Positions 48,783 to 59,993 of a stretch of 64,000 nt of DNA are shown in pieces. Below the pieces are notes generated by a model. That model made no database searches. It was not told where the DNA came from and saw only the letters and a list, made by a program, of their open reading frames with translations. Numbering within the stretch: the stretch's first letter is position 1; each line of letters starts with the position of its first letter. The stretch covers positions 101,198-165,197 of the forward strand of contig JAFRKI010000009.1 of the NCBI GenBank assembly GCA_017431825.1. Reading direction: 5' to 3'. Position numbers and translations under genes: made by a program. The DNA is from Erysipelotrichaceae bacterium. GTDB taxonomy: Bacteria; Bacillota_I; Bacilli_A; Erysipelotrichales; Erysipelotrichaceae.

Positions 48783-51551
48783 ATGGATAGTTTATTACCA
48801 GAAGAAAAAGCAAGAGTAAAAATCGACAAGCAATTGATGAATGCCGGATGGGATGTTGTCTCTCGAAATGAGTACATTCCTGGTACTACTTCCGCTATAA
48901 AAGAAACTCTTATGGCAGGTAATACAGAAAGCGATTATTTACTTTTTGTAGATAATAAAGCAATTGCTGTTGTAGAGGCAAAACGAGAAGAAAATCAACT
49001 TGGCGATGAAGTTAAACGGCAAGCCGAAGACTACTCTATTAACCCTCAGAATTGGTACGGATTGTGGTTTCCTGATCGGATACCACTAGTCTATCTTGCC
49101 AACGGTAAGAAGATACTATTTAGGAATATGCTGCAACACGACAGCAAATACATTGAACTTTCCGAGATGCATTCTCCAAAAAAGATGTTGCAATTAATTG
49201 GAAAGACATCTGTGTATGGTGCACTGCCTCGCTTGGAAAAACGCGGACTGCGTGATTGTCAGTATTCTGCAGAGATACATTTTGAGGAATCTATTAAGGC
49301 CGGAAACAAAAAGAATCTGGCGGTTTTAGCCACTGGTGCTGGAAAAACATATCTTGCCTGTTTGGCTAGTTATCGTCTTTTAAACTATACTCCAACTAGA
49401 AGAATTCTATTTCTTGCAGACAGAAATAATCTAGCACGTCAGGCAGAGAATGAATTTAGCACCTTTAACCGGACAGAAGGCCATCAGGAGATGAGCTCAT
49501 TGTATGAGATTAAACGCCTAAAAAAGGATAATGACATCAAAGCCGATATTGTTATTTCAACGATTCAAAAGCTCTTTTCCGTATTAACGGGTAGTGCTAT
49601 TTCAGATAATGATGACGAAGACGCGGAAGATGAAAACAATGCTGCAGAAGAAGAAAGAGGGTACAGTACAGTAATACAGCTTGGTAACGATTTAACACTT
49701 CCGCCGGACTACTTTGACCTGATCATAGTTGATGAATGCCATAGGTCCATCTATGGTAAATGGCGTGCAGTTCTTGATTATTTTAAAAGTGCCCTTGTTC
49801 TTGGCTTAACCGCTACACCAACACCTGAAGCATATGCGTTTTTTAACAATAATATTATTGAAGAGTACACATACGAGGATTCGGTTGTTGACGGCGTCAA
49901 CGTTCCTAATCGTATTTACCGTATTAAAACACTAGTTACTGAGCATGGTGGGGCTATAAGACCAGGTACAAACGTGACAGAAACCTCCCGCAAAACCGGG
50001 CAAGAAACAGACCACATGGTCCGTCAGCGTATCGATTATGACACCACAGTGCTAGATCGGTCTGTCGTAAATCCTGATCAAATCAGAGAGATCCTTATTG
50101 CATATAAAAAGTCAATCTATGAAGATCTTTATCCAGATAGAGATAAGAGATGGGAATATATTCCAAAAACACTGATTTTTGCTAAGGATGATTACCATGC
50201 TTCACAAATCGTTGATATTGCAAAGCAGGTATTTGGTGAAGAGTTCGAAGACGGAGCGGTTCCGGAACACTTTGTACAAAAGATCACTTATACTGCAGAG
50301 GATTCTAATGGTTTGATTCGTGATCTACGAACAGAGAAAGATTTCCGGATTGCTGTTACTGTTACCTTAGTTGCTACAGGAACTGATGTAAGACCACTTG
50401 AAGTTGTGCTGTTTATGAAAGACGTTCAGTCAGATGTTCTCTATACCCAGATGAAAGGCCGTGGCTGCAGAGTTATCGATGATGACAAATTGTGTGAAGT
50501 CACACCAAATGCAAACACGAAAGAATGCTATTACATAATCGATGCGGTCGGTGTTACCGAGCACGAAAAAAATATCCCTCATCCAGGTAGAGAATCAGGC
50601 TTTGGATTTAAGACGTTAACTTTAGAACAGCTTCTAGAGCATTTGTCTCACAATGAATTGAGTGACGATAATCTATGGTTACTACGCGATTACTGTGCCA
50701 CTATTAACCGTCGATATGAAGATAATGCTTTGTTCGGAAAACATCTAGATTATTTCATTTCGACCTTTGGCTTCGCACCGAGAACAATTTCCGGGAACAT
50801 TCAGACTGCTACGGACAGTGGTTTATTGATTGAATACCAGTACATTGATCCATCGCACGATAATACAGAGCGTATGAATCTAATATACAGTCTGATCAGC
50901 AACATCGATGCGCGTAAGAAACTACTGGAGATGCAACGAGGCTATATCATTCGAACTGAAGAAGATCCAGATGAATTGATTTATGCTGGTTTCTCAAAGG
51001 AAAGTGCAAGGTCTTTTATAGAAAACTTCGAATTGTATCTAGAGAATAACAAGGAAAGAATCGAAGCATTGAGAGTAACCTATAATCTCGAAGATAAAAT
51101 CATCACTCATTCCATGCTGACAGATATGCAGGAACAAATGCTGTCGGAAAATAGCCAGTATACACCATATCAAGTTTGGAAGAACTACAGAGTATTAGAT
51201 GACCTCGGTGACGTTGATGAACCAGATCTGAAGACAAATGTAAATGCACTGACGAATATGCTTCAGATTATAAGGTTTGCTTTTGGAAAAAATCAGAAGC
51301 TTACAAGTATATTCAAAGGATATTCTCAGCGTTTCAGCCTTTATTGCGGACAAGCACAGCGTGTTCTGACTGATGACCAAAAAGACATCATGAAGCAAAT
51401 TGGAGATTACGTTATCAATGATGGGGCTATCACAGTAGATGAATTAAACGAAATCGATACAGATCTTTGGCGTAAAGGTGTTCTAAACTTCGGCGTTCCA
51501 ATGCTCACCGAAGAAATGAATAAAATGTCAAGGTTCGTATTACGGGCTTAA
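48783..51551 (+). CDS. hsdR: Type I restriction enzyme R subunit (HsdR/EcoEI-like)
   Basis: 922 residues. An N-terminal PD-(D/E)XK nuclease shows SDYLLFVDNKAIAVVEAKRE (about 50-69). The SF2 motor has Walker A ATGAGKTYLA (about 183-192), motif II DECHR (about 318) with LGLTATPTPEA, and motif VI TQMKGRGCR (about 558). The C-terminal region is helical and should dock on HsdM. The enzyme translocates and cuts unmodified DNA. It reads in the same direction as hsdM, which starts 12 nt later with AAGGAG, so the three hsd genes form an operon. It appears intact. Confidence 0.93.
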   Translation: MDSLLPEEKARVKIDKQLMNAGWDVVSRNEYIPGTTSAIKETLMAGNTESDYLLFVDNKAIAVVEAKREENQLGDEVKRQAEDYSINPQNWYGLWFPDRIPLVYLANGKKILFRNMLQHDSKYIELSEMHSPKKMLQLIGKTSVYGALPRLEKRGLRDCQYSAEIHFEESIKAGNKKNLAVLATGAGKTYLACLASYRLLNYTPTRRILFLADRNNLARQAENEFSTFNRTEGHQEMSSLYEIKRLKKDNDIKADIVISTIQKLFSVLTGSAISDNDDEDAEDENNAAEEERGYSTVIQLGNDLTLPPDYFDLIIVDECHRSIYGKWRAVLDYFKSALVLGLTATPTPEAYAFFNNNIIEEYTYEDSVVDGVNVPNRIYRIKTLVTEHGGAIRPGTNVTETSRKTGQETDHMVRQRIDYDTTVLDRSVVNPDQIREILIAYKKSIYEDLYPDRDKRWEYIPKTLIFAKDDYHASQIVDIAKQVFGEEFEDGAVPEHFVQKITYTAEDSNGLIRDLRTEKDFRIAVTVTLVATGTDVRPLEVVLFMKDVQSDVLYTQMKGRGCRVIDDDKLCEVTPNANTKECYYIIDAVGVTEHEKNIPHPGRESGFGFKTLTLEQLLEHLSHNELSDDNLWLLRDYCATINRRYEDNALFGKHLDYFISTFGFAPRTISGNIQTATDSGLLIEYQYIDPSHDNTERMNLIYSLISNIDARKKLLEMQRGYIIRTEEDPDELIYAGFSKESARSFIENFELYLENNKERIEALRVTYNLEDKIITHSMLTDMQEQMLSENSQYTPYQVWKNYRVLDDLGDVDEPDLKTNVNALTNMLQIIRFAFGKNQKLTSIFKGYSQRFSLYCGQAQRVLTDDQKDIMKQIGDYVINDGAITVDELNEIDTDLWRKGVLNFGVPMLTEEMNKMSRFVLRA

Positions 51552-54457
<2,906 letters not shown>

Positions 54458-54486
54458 GCAAATGCAAATAAACGGAGGGCTGTAAC

Positions 54487-55806
54487 ATGAATCCACTCGA
54501 TGAAAGTGAACTGTTCAAGATATTTAAAACAAGCACAGAATATCCTGACAGACTGATAAAACGCGAAGATAGAAATCACGAATTCAAGACTTCTTTTAAT
54601 ATAGCGAACGCGGCAACGTACCTAAAAACGATTGCAGCGTTTGCCAATAACGAGGGCGGATATATCATATTTGGTGTTCAAGATAAACCGCACATTATGC
54701 TCGGCCTTGATGAAAAAGGACTTAATAGGTTTTCAACCTTGCCAGTGGAAAAATTCACTCAGATTATGCATGATTATTTTTCTCCGGATATCGAGTGGAC
54801 AAATTGTATATACGAATACAGGAACCTCTCTTTCGGTATCATCTATATATATCCAGCAAAGGTAAAACCGATTATTTGCAAAAAGAGTTACGACTGCTCC
54901 ACAGAACAGAAATATTCGCTCAAGGAGTCAGATATCTATTACAGATACGGTGGAAGAACTGAGAGAATAAAGTATCCAGAGCTTCAGCGGATAATTGATG
55001 AAAAGCGAGCGATTGAAGAGCGACAATGGATGAGATTCTTATTTGATGCTGCTCGAGTTGGCGTTGAGAATGCTTGCATAATTGATCTTACAAAAGGCGA
55101 AATCAGTGGTGCTGGTGGAAGGATCGTCATTGATGATGATTTGTTGAAAAAGATATCCTTCATTAAAGAAGGGGAATTCGTTGAAAAAGCTGGAGCCCCA
55201 ACGCTTCGTCTAATTGGTAATGTTCAAACTATAGAGACCGGGAAGATGGTAGTGGCAGCTACAAAGAATGTTATAAAAGCAATCGAGCAAACCGATATTG
55301 TTGAGTCATTTCTTAATGATGAACAGGTTGAAAATGCTATCGATTATATCAAACGGATCTGTTCGTCAACTTCTGGCAATTTGCCGGTTTATCATTATTT
55401 GCGTCTCTGCGGAAAAAGCAAGGAAGACATAATTAACGAACTGGATGATATGACCGTTCGAGGAAATGCTAAAAAGACGCTTATTTCACGGCTCAAAGGT
55501 GAACGAATATTGGAAACAAAAATCTTCTCCACAAAGGATACTCCAGTTTCGCTGAACAGAAAGAAATACTTAGAACTCTGGCTGTCAGAAAAAATCCCGG
55601 ATTTTAAAGTAGGAGATAGGAACCTAAATGCCTGTATTGAATCATTACTTTTTATCGATGTAGATAAAATTAGATTTCACGAGTCGTATATCAAGAAAAA
55701 AATACTTGTTTTTTACAAGAGTTATTATGAATCATCAAATCCGACACTTGCCCAGATTTTCAGAACCTCAATATGCTATATTGACGAGATGTTAAACAGG
55801 ATATGA
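54487..55806 (+). CDS. AlbA_2 (Schlafen-like) domain protein
   Basis: 439 residues. The N-terminal AlbA_2 domain is clear from HEFKTSFNIANAATYLKTIA and FANNEGGYIIFGVQ (about 30-65), followed by a winged-helix-like middle and an unassigned helical C-terminal part. AlbA_2 proteins related to Schlafen can act on RNA or as DNA-binding regulators and are frequent in defence loci. GGAGGG precedes the ATG. It follows hsdS by 29 nt in the same direction and is probably co-transcribed, so an accessory or back-up defence role is likely but inferred. Confidence 0.8.
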   Translation: MNPLDESELFKIFKTSTEYPDRLIKREDRNHEFKTSFNIANAATYLKTIAAFANNEGGYIIFGVQDKPHIMLGLDEKGLNRFSTLPVEKFTQIMHDYFSPDIEWTNCIYEYRNLSFGIIYIYPAKVKPIICKKSYDCSTEQKYSLKESDIYYRYGGRTERIKYPELQRIIDEKRAIEERQWMRFLFDAARVGVENACIIDLTKGEISGAGGRIVIDDDLLKKISFIKEGEFVEKAGAPTLRLIGNVQTIETGKMVVAATKNVIKAIEQTDIVESFLNDEQVENAIDYIKRICSSTSGNLPVYHYLRLCGKSKEDIINELDDMTVRGNAKKTLISRLKGERILETKIFSTKDTPVSLNRKKYLELWLSEKIPDFKVGDRNLNACIESLLFIDVDKIRFHESYIKKKILVFYKSYYESSNPTLAQIFRTSICYIDEMLNRI

Positions 55807-55875
55807 ACCATAATAGACGATTCAAAAATCTTGTTGAGTACATTACTGCATATTTCAAATTCCAATAAGCTTTTT

Positions 55876-56673
55876 CTATCTCCCCAATTCTTCCGCTCTG
55901 TTGATGCATTTCGTATTCGCATCAGCTATGATCCTGTTCATATTACGGTTTCTCATTTCCGTAATGGCTTCTATGGTAGTACCACCCTTGGAACATACCT
56001 GATCTATCAGTACGCTTAAAGGCTTGTCGCTTTCTTTCATCAGATAACCTGATCCTATGACCGTCTCTATCAGAAGATCCTTGATATCTTCTTCCTTGAA
56101 TCCTCTTTGCTTCATGTCTTCAAGGATACATTCGGTAAGATAGTAGACATAGGCCGGTATCGATCCATTGACGCATACCATGGCATTTATCTTGTCTTCA
56201 GATATGTCCTTGCATAGACCCAGGCATGAGAACATTTCCTTTACGTATTCATAGTCTTTGCTGTCACAGTCATCTGACCTGCATATCACCGTAGATCCTT
56301 TGTTTACCAGCAAAGGCGTATTGGGCATGGCCCTTATTACCGGTATCTTACCAAGCTTCTCTTGCAGATACCTGATGGAATAGCCGGTAACTATCGAAAG
56401 GAGCACTTCGATATCCGTGCCTTTCATCTTATCCAGCACTTCATCGCTGTCCTGTGGTCTTGTGGCCAGTAAGACGATATGGGCCCTGTTACAGACGTCT
56501 TTTTCATCTGTACAGGTTTGGTATCCTTCTTGGTGACACGTCCTGTTTATGGCCTCATTGGGGTCATAGACACAGATCTTTTCAGGCGTAAGAAAACCTG
56601 ATTTACAGACACCTCTGGCTATGGCCATTCCCATATGTCCGCAGCCGATAAATCCCAATACATGATCTTTCAT
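55876..56673 (-). CDS. proC: Pyrroline-5-carboxylate reductase
   Basis: 265 residues. The Rossmann start GFIGCGHMGMAIARGV (about 7-22), the middle VIRAMPNTPLLVNKG (about 111-125) and the C-terminal dimerisation segment VCSKGGTTIEAI (about 229-240) are hallmarks. It reduces 1-pyrroline-5-carboxylate to proline with NADPH. AAGGAG lies before the ATG. It reads toward the type I locus, so it marks the return to core sequence. Confidence 0.92.
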   Translation of the reverse strand: MKDHVLGFIGCGHMGMAIARGVCKSGFLTPEKICVYDPNEAINRTCHQEGYQTCTDEKDVCNRAHIVLLATRPQDSDEVLDKMKGTDIEVLLSIVTGYSIRYLQEKLGKIPVIRAMPNTPLLVNKGSTVICRSDDCDSKDYEYVKEMFSCLGLCKDISEDKINAMVCVNGSIPAYVYYLTECILEDMKQRGFKEEDIKDLLIETVIGSGYLMKESDKPLSVLIDQVCSKGGTTIEAITEMRNRNMNRIIADANTKCINRAEELGR

Positions 56674-56723
56674 TTAATATGCTCCTTATGTTTTAAGTAA
56701 TTATACTATACCGGTACATAAAA

Positions 56724-56745
56724 AAAGCCCTCATTAGAGGGCTTT
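56724..56745. terminator. Terminator upstream of proC, for the DUF1508 gene
   Basis: AAAGCCCTC (56724-56732) and GAGGGCTTT (56737-56745) close an ATTA loop; the flanks are A- and T-rich. It lies downstream of the minus-strand DUF1508 gene and before proC. Confidence 0.85.
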
Positions 56746-56766
56746 CATTATCTCTTGTTATCAGTG

Positions 56767-57135
56767 TTATTTCTTAACTACTTCAACAGGTGAATCGGAA
56801 TTCTTCTTTACTGCTTCGATGCCGTTCTTCAAGCCGCGGTTATCGTTGTAGCCCTCGGAATGACCGATGTTCTGTCCGTTCTTGGCGATCAGTCTGAAAC
56901 GAAGCTTGCCGCCCTTGTCTTCATATACCTGGAACTTAGGGTTTCTCTTCTTTTCACCCTTGGTCAGATCTTCAACTTCAGCATGCAGAGCATTGTTGGC
57001 TACCGACAGGATACCGCGCTTGGCAGTCTTTGTTGATGCATATAACTGTGAGGTAAGAATGATCTCACCGTTGCCGGACTTCAAAACGAAATGACATTTC
57101 TTGTCTTCATTTACAGTGATTAAGTATTTGCCCAT
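56767..57135 (-). CDS. DUF1508 (YegP-like) protein
   Basis: 122 residues with two tandem DUF1508 units of about 50 residues: KCHFVLKSGNGEIILTSQLYAS in the first and KLRFRLIAKNGQNIGHSEGY in the second. Each ends with a helix carrying a lysine-rich stretch. The small, basic family is widespread and of uncertain role. AGGAGG lies 6 nt before the ATG. It has its own terminator. Confidence 0.88.
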   Translation of the reverse strand: MGKYLITVNEDKKCHFVLKSGNGEIILTSQLYASTKTAKRGILSVANNALHAEVEDLTKGEKKRNPKFQVYEDKGGKLRFRLIAKNGQNIGHSEGYNDNRGLKNGIEAVKKNSDSPVEVVKK

Positions 57136-57281
57136 ATTATTTCCTCCTGTATAGGGTCACTTTATACTTTTATTGTAGCAAATATTACTATCAGTCAATA
57201 ATAAAATGTTGATTTCCGGGCAACATATTATTCCTTCTTTGTCTGTAGAATGAAGGCAGATAAAGAAAGAAGGTAATAAAG

Positions 57282-57557
57282 ATGAATGTTTATACTGCTG
57301 ATGAACTTGTGACAAAGTGTGTGGAGTACCTGAAGGGATTACTCTCAGGTACGGAGATCTCGACATTTGAGATCGTAGAAGAGATCGCCGGTAAGAAGCA
57401 TGCGGATCTTTACGATCTGACGGATATCCACTTTAGAGTAATGGAAGAAGCTGGCAAGGAAGGGATCATGTGCGACAATTCCGCTTATGGCGACATGCTG
57501 ATGGGCATGCCTTACAGTATCCCTTATATCGTCTCCTTTAATGCCGATCGTAACTGA
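57282..57557 (+). CDS. Small uncharacterised acidic protein
   Basis: 91 residues, acidic, soluble, probably helical (TADELVTKCVEYLKGLL, THFRVMEEAGKEG-like region). It ends in SIPYIVSFNADRN. GAAGGT precedes the ATG. No family recognised. The gene stands alone between two intergenic regions. Confidence 0.65.
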   Translation: MNVYTADELVTKCVEYLKGLLSGTEISTFEIVEEIAGKKHADLYDLTDIHFRVMEEAGKEGIMCDNSAYGDMLMGMPYSIPYIVSFNADRN

Positions 57558-57652
57558 TGTCATCTCAGAATCATCATTGCTGACTGAAACCAGAAAAGTA
57601 AAATCCTGACTTAAGTGTTAGAATATCCTTAGGACATGAAAGAGTACTTATT

Positions 57653-58498
57653 ATGAGTGAAAACGTGATCGAAGAGATAAAGAAGAAACTTAGGGAGATA
57701 GAGCTTAAGGAAGACGTTACCATCCTTATGGCCGTTGAATCGGGAAGCAGAGCCTGGGGTTTTCCTTCGGCTGATTCCGACTATGATGTCAGATTCATCT
57801 ATAAGAAGAATGATGTCAGTGAATACCTGAGACTTGAAGGAAATAAGGACGTTATCGAGTGGGAGCTCAATGACGTCTATGACATCAACGGCTGGGATGT
57901 GGACAAGGCTCTTAAGCTCCTCCATGATTCCAATCCTACGGTCTTTGAGTGGCTTAATTCACCGATAGTATATAAACATACTCCTTTTATTGAAGACATC
58001 AGAAAGGTGCTCAGAAATCAGTTTCAGACCATCAAGGGCTGTCATCATTATCTGTCCATGGCGAAGAAGAACTACAATGAACATCTTTTAAAGGATGAGG
58101 TCATCTATAAAAAATACTTCTATGTCTTAAGACCTCTGCTGGCGGTGGAATACATCCTTGACTATCAGACCTATCCGCCGATGTCCTTTAAGGATCTGAC
58201 GGCTCTGGAAGCCGATGATGACATCAAGCCGGTCATCCTTAAACTGTTGCAGGTCAAGGCCAACATCTCCGAGAAAGACAGGGGAGAGAAGATAATCAGG
58301 CTCAATGAATACATCGAAAAGAAGCTTAAGGAACTGGAAGAAAGAGTAGCTTCCCTTAAGAAGGAAAGGACCGAATGGGAGGAACTTGATGATCTGTTCC
58401 TTAAGGTCCTTAATACCGAGTATGACAGTGTTCCTTCGGATGAGCTGGTGGATATCGAAGGCGATGATGAGCAGTTTTCGAATAACGATTACTACTGA
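57653..58498 (+). CDS. RlaP-type predicted nucleotidyltransferase
   Basis: 281 residues. GSRAWGFPSADSDYDVRFIY (about 32-51) is the diagnostic nucleotidyltransferase signature of PF10127, with the two metal-binding aspartates in DSDYD. A following KVIEWELND-like strand carries the third acidic residue. The C-terminal third is helical and charged. RlaP members have been linked to RNA-ligase gene clusters, so the enzyme may process RNA ends, but it has not been tested for this protein. It is 47 kb from rtcB. A terminator follows. Confidence 0.85.
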   Translation: MSENVIEEIKKKLREIELKEDVTILMAVESGSRAWGFPSADSDYDVRFIYKKNDVSEYLRLEGNKDVIEWELNDVYDINGWDVDKALKLLHDSNPTVFEWLNSPIVYKHTPFIEDIRKVLRNQFQTIKGCHHYLSMAKKNYNEHLLKDEVIYKKYFYVLRPLLAVEYILDYQTYPPMSFKDLTALEADDDIKPVILKLLQVKANISEKDRGEKIIRLNEYIEKKLKELEERVASLKKERTEWEELDDLFLKVLNTEYDSVPSDELVDIEGDDEQFSNNDYY

Positions 58499-58525
58499 TC
58501 ATCCGGAAATAATATGATATAAACT

Positions 58526-58550
58526 GCGGCTGTAAAAAAGCCGCTTTTTA
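58526..58550 (+). terminator. Terminator of the RlaP-type gene
   Basis: GCGGC (58526-58530) and GCCGC (58540-58544) close a 9-nt loop, followed by TTTTTAT. Confidence 0.7.
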
Positions 58551-58648
58551 TATACCTGACTATGAAATAAATTAGGAATTATGAAGTATTCCGTCAATAA
58601 AGATATAGAGGAGAAAGGAGCTGAAATGACCTGATATCTTTATACTTA

Positions 58649-58696
58649 CATTGTAAATACAATGAACTTGCATTGAAACTATTCAGATGATAATAT
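58649..58696 (+). promoter_or_regulatory. Operator and promoter of the dinJ-type module
   Basis: CATTGTA-AA-TACAATG (58649-58664) is a perfect 16-bp palindrome. A -35-like TTGCAT (58668-58673) and a -10-like TAATAT (58691-58696) follow with a 17-bp spacer. This is the expected arrangement for autoregulation by a RelB/DinJ antitoxin. Confidence 0.6.
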
Positions 58697-58719
58697 GGAA
58701 CTGATAAAGGAGAAGGTAT

Positions 58720-59004
58720 ATGAGTAACTATGATTCTTCATTAACAGTCAGAACAAATTCCAGGGTCAAGAAAAGCGCCAAGGAGCTGTATGCTGATCTT
58801 GGTCTGGATCTTTCCACAGCCATCAATGTATTCTTAAGAAAATCAGTAGAATGCGGGGGTTTTCCTTTTGAAGTAAGAAAGAAAGTGCCGAACGAAAGAC
58901 TGATGGCTGCCATAAAAGAAGCTGATGACATACTGGACGGAAAGATAGAAGCCAAGAGATACAGTTCTGCCAAGGAAATGTTGGAGGATGTAATGCGTGA
59001 GTGA
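58720..59004 (+). CDS. dinJ: DinJ/RelB-type antitoxin
   Basis: 94 residues. The N-terminal ribbon-helix-helix is typical (LTVRTNSRVKKSAKELYADLGLDLSTAINVFLRKSV), and the C-terminal part (RLMAAIKEADDILDGK) is the flexible toxin-binding region. AGGAG lies 7 nt before the ATG. The stop overlaps the GTG start of the toxin frame (GTGA). The toxin gene is frameshifted, so this antitoxin may now be an orphan. Confidence 0.88.
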   Translation: MSNYDSSLTVRTNSRVKKSAKELYADLGLDLSTAINVFLRKSVECGGFPFEVRKKVPNERLMAAIKEADDILDGKIEAKRYSSAKEMLEDVMRE

Positions 59005-59272
59005 TTAAGTACCATATAACAACCACTTCACAATACAGAAAACGCTGAACAGAATAGTAAAGAGAAAAAAGAATAATATATCCGAGCTGTTGAAAGTAAT
59101 AGACTGTCTGGCGTCTGGCATAAAACTGGCTCATAAATACAAAGATCATTCATTAAGTAAAGACAGAAGAAAGTACGGAAAATATAATGCGAGAGAGTGT
59201 CATATTGAAAACGACTTTCTTTTAATTTACTCATTAACGAGTATTCGAAGGAGATATCTCTTATCGATTTAG
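59001..59272 (+). pseudogene. yafQ: Frameshifted YafQ/RelE-type toxin
   Basis: From GTG 59001 the frame reads VIKYHITTTSQYRK and then stops. One base shift near the run AGAAAACG (about 59057-59064) restores TLNRIVKRKKNNISELLKVI, YKDHSLSKD, ARECHIENDFLLIYSL, which is the typical end of a YafQ-family ribosome-dependent mRNase (the conserved DH…L and CH…DLLLIY pattern). A missing A in a run of four A residues would explain it. The catalytic histidine region is present only in the second frame. A sequencing error, a decayed gene or phase variation are all possible. Confidence 0.7.
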
Positions 59273-59307
59273 GAACTCACAGCGATCTGTTCTGATGTGA
59301 AGACATT

Positions 59308-59330
59308 AAGCCGCTTAGGCGGCTTTTATT
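59308..59330 (+). terminator. Terminator after the dinJ-yafQ module
   Basis: AAGCCGC and GCGGCTT pair around a TTAG loop and are followed by TTTTATT. Confidence 0.8.
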
Positions 59331-59392
59331 CGTGTATTATAAATACTCTAATCATCAGTCTTTATTTCATATATAATGTATCTAAGCTCATT

Positions 59393-59477
59393 AGAGTAGG
59401 GATAACGCGTTAAGTGCTGTCATACGGGACGTTGATGACAGACGAAGAGAGATCGCGGTGTTATCCCGCGTCCGCTG
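59393..59477 (+). promoter_or_regulatory. Tetrahydrofolate (THF-I) riboswitch
   Basis: The stretch has the whole THF consensus: GAGTAGG, GGATAAC pairing with GTTATCC (59400-59406, 59460-59466), GCGTTAAGTG, CGGGACGTTGATGACAG, ACGAAGAGAGAT, CGCGGTG and CGCGTCCGCTGGAG. A TATAAT at 59372-59377 is its probable promoter. The ribosome binding site of folT (GGAGG, 59477-59481) lies at the very end of the element, so control of translation is likely. The first gene behind it is a folate transporter, which fits. Confidence 0.92.
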
Positions 59478-59486
59478 GAGGTATAT

Positions 59487-59993
59487 ATGAGAAACATAAG
59501 AACTAAGGATCTTGTTATGATAGCCCTGCTGATAGGCCTTAACATCGTTTTGTCACGTCTTGTTCCGGTGATCAATGCCTGGAACATGAAGATATCGCTC
59601 ACTTTCGTAACGCTGCTGCTGGCAGGTTATCTCTACGGTCCGGTAGGAGGAATGCTGGTCGGAGGACTGGGAGACCTTATCGGATCGCTGCTTTTTCCGA
59701 TCGGTGCCTACAATCCTTTATTCACGCTCACGGCCGTGATATCCGGTCTCATCTTCGGTATCTTCCACTACAACAACACCAAGCTCATCAACACCGTATT
59801 AGCCTGCGTTATCAATCAGATAGGCTGTTCGCTGCTGCTCAATACCTGGTTCATTTCCATCGTCTATAACGCCTCGTTCAAGGCCCTGTTATCCACAAGG
59901 GTGATACAGGCCGTAGTCATGCTGGTGATCGAGTTCATCATCATCAGGATGATCGAACCGCTGTTTCCGCATCTGAAGGGCATGCTTAAGTGA
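59487..59993 (+). CDS. folT: ECF transporter S component for folate (FolT)
   Basis: 168 residues with six membrane helices. The N-terminal IRTKDLVMIALLIGLNIVLSR and the loop LYGPVGGMLVGGLGDLIGS are typical of folate-specific S components. It captures folate and works with the shared EcfAA'T module, which lies elsewhere. The THF riboswitch upstream supports the substrate. GGAGG lies 5 nt before the ATG at the end of the riboswitch. The stop overlaps the ATG of folC (TGATG). Confidence 0.92.
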   Translation: MRNIRTKDLVMIALLIGLNIVLSRLVPVINAWNMKISLTFVTLLLAGYLYGPVGGMLVGGLGDLIGSLLFPIGAYNPLFTLTAVISGLIFGIFHYNNTKLINTVLACVINQIGCSLLLNTWFISIVYNASFKALLSTRVIQAVVMLVIEFIIIRMIEPLFPHLKGMLK

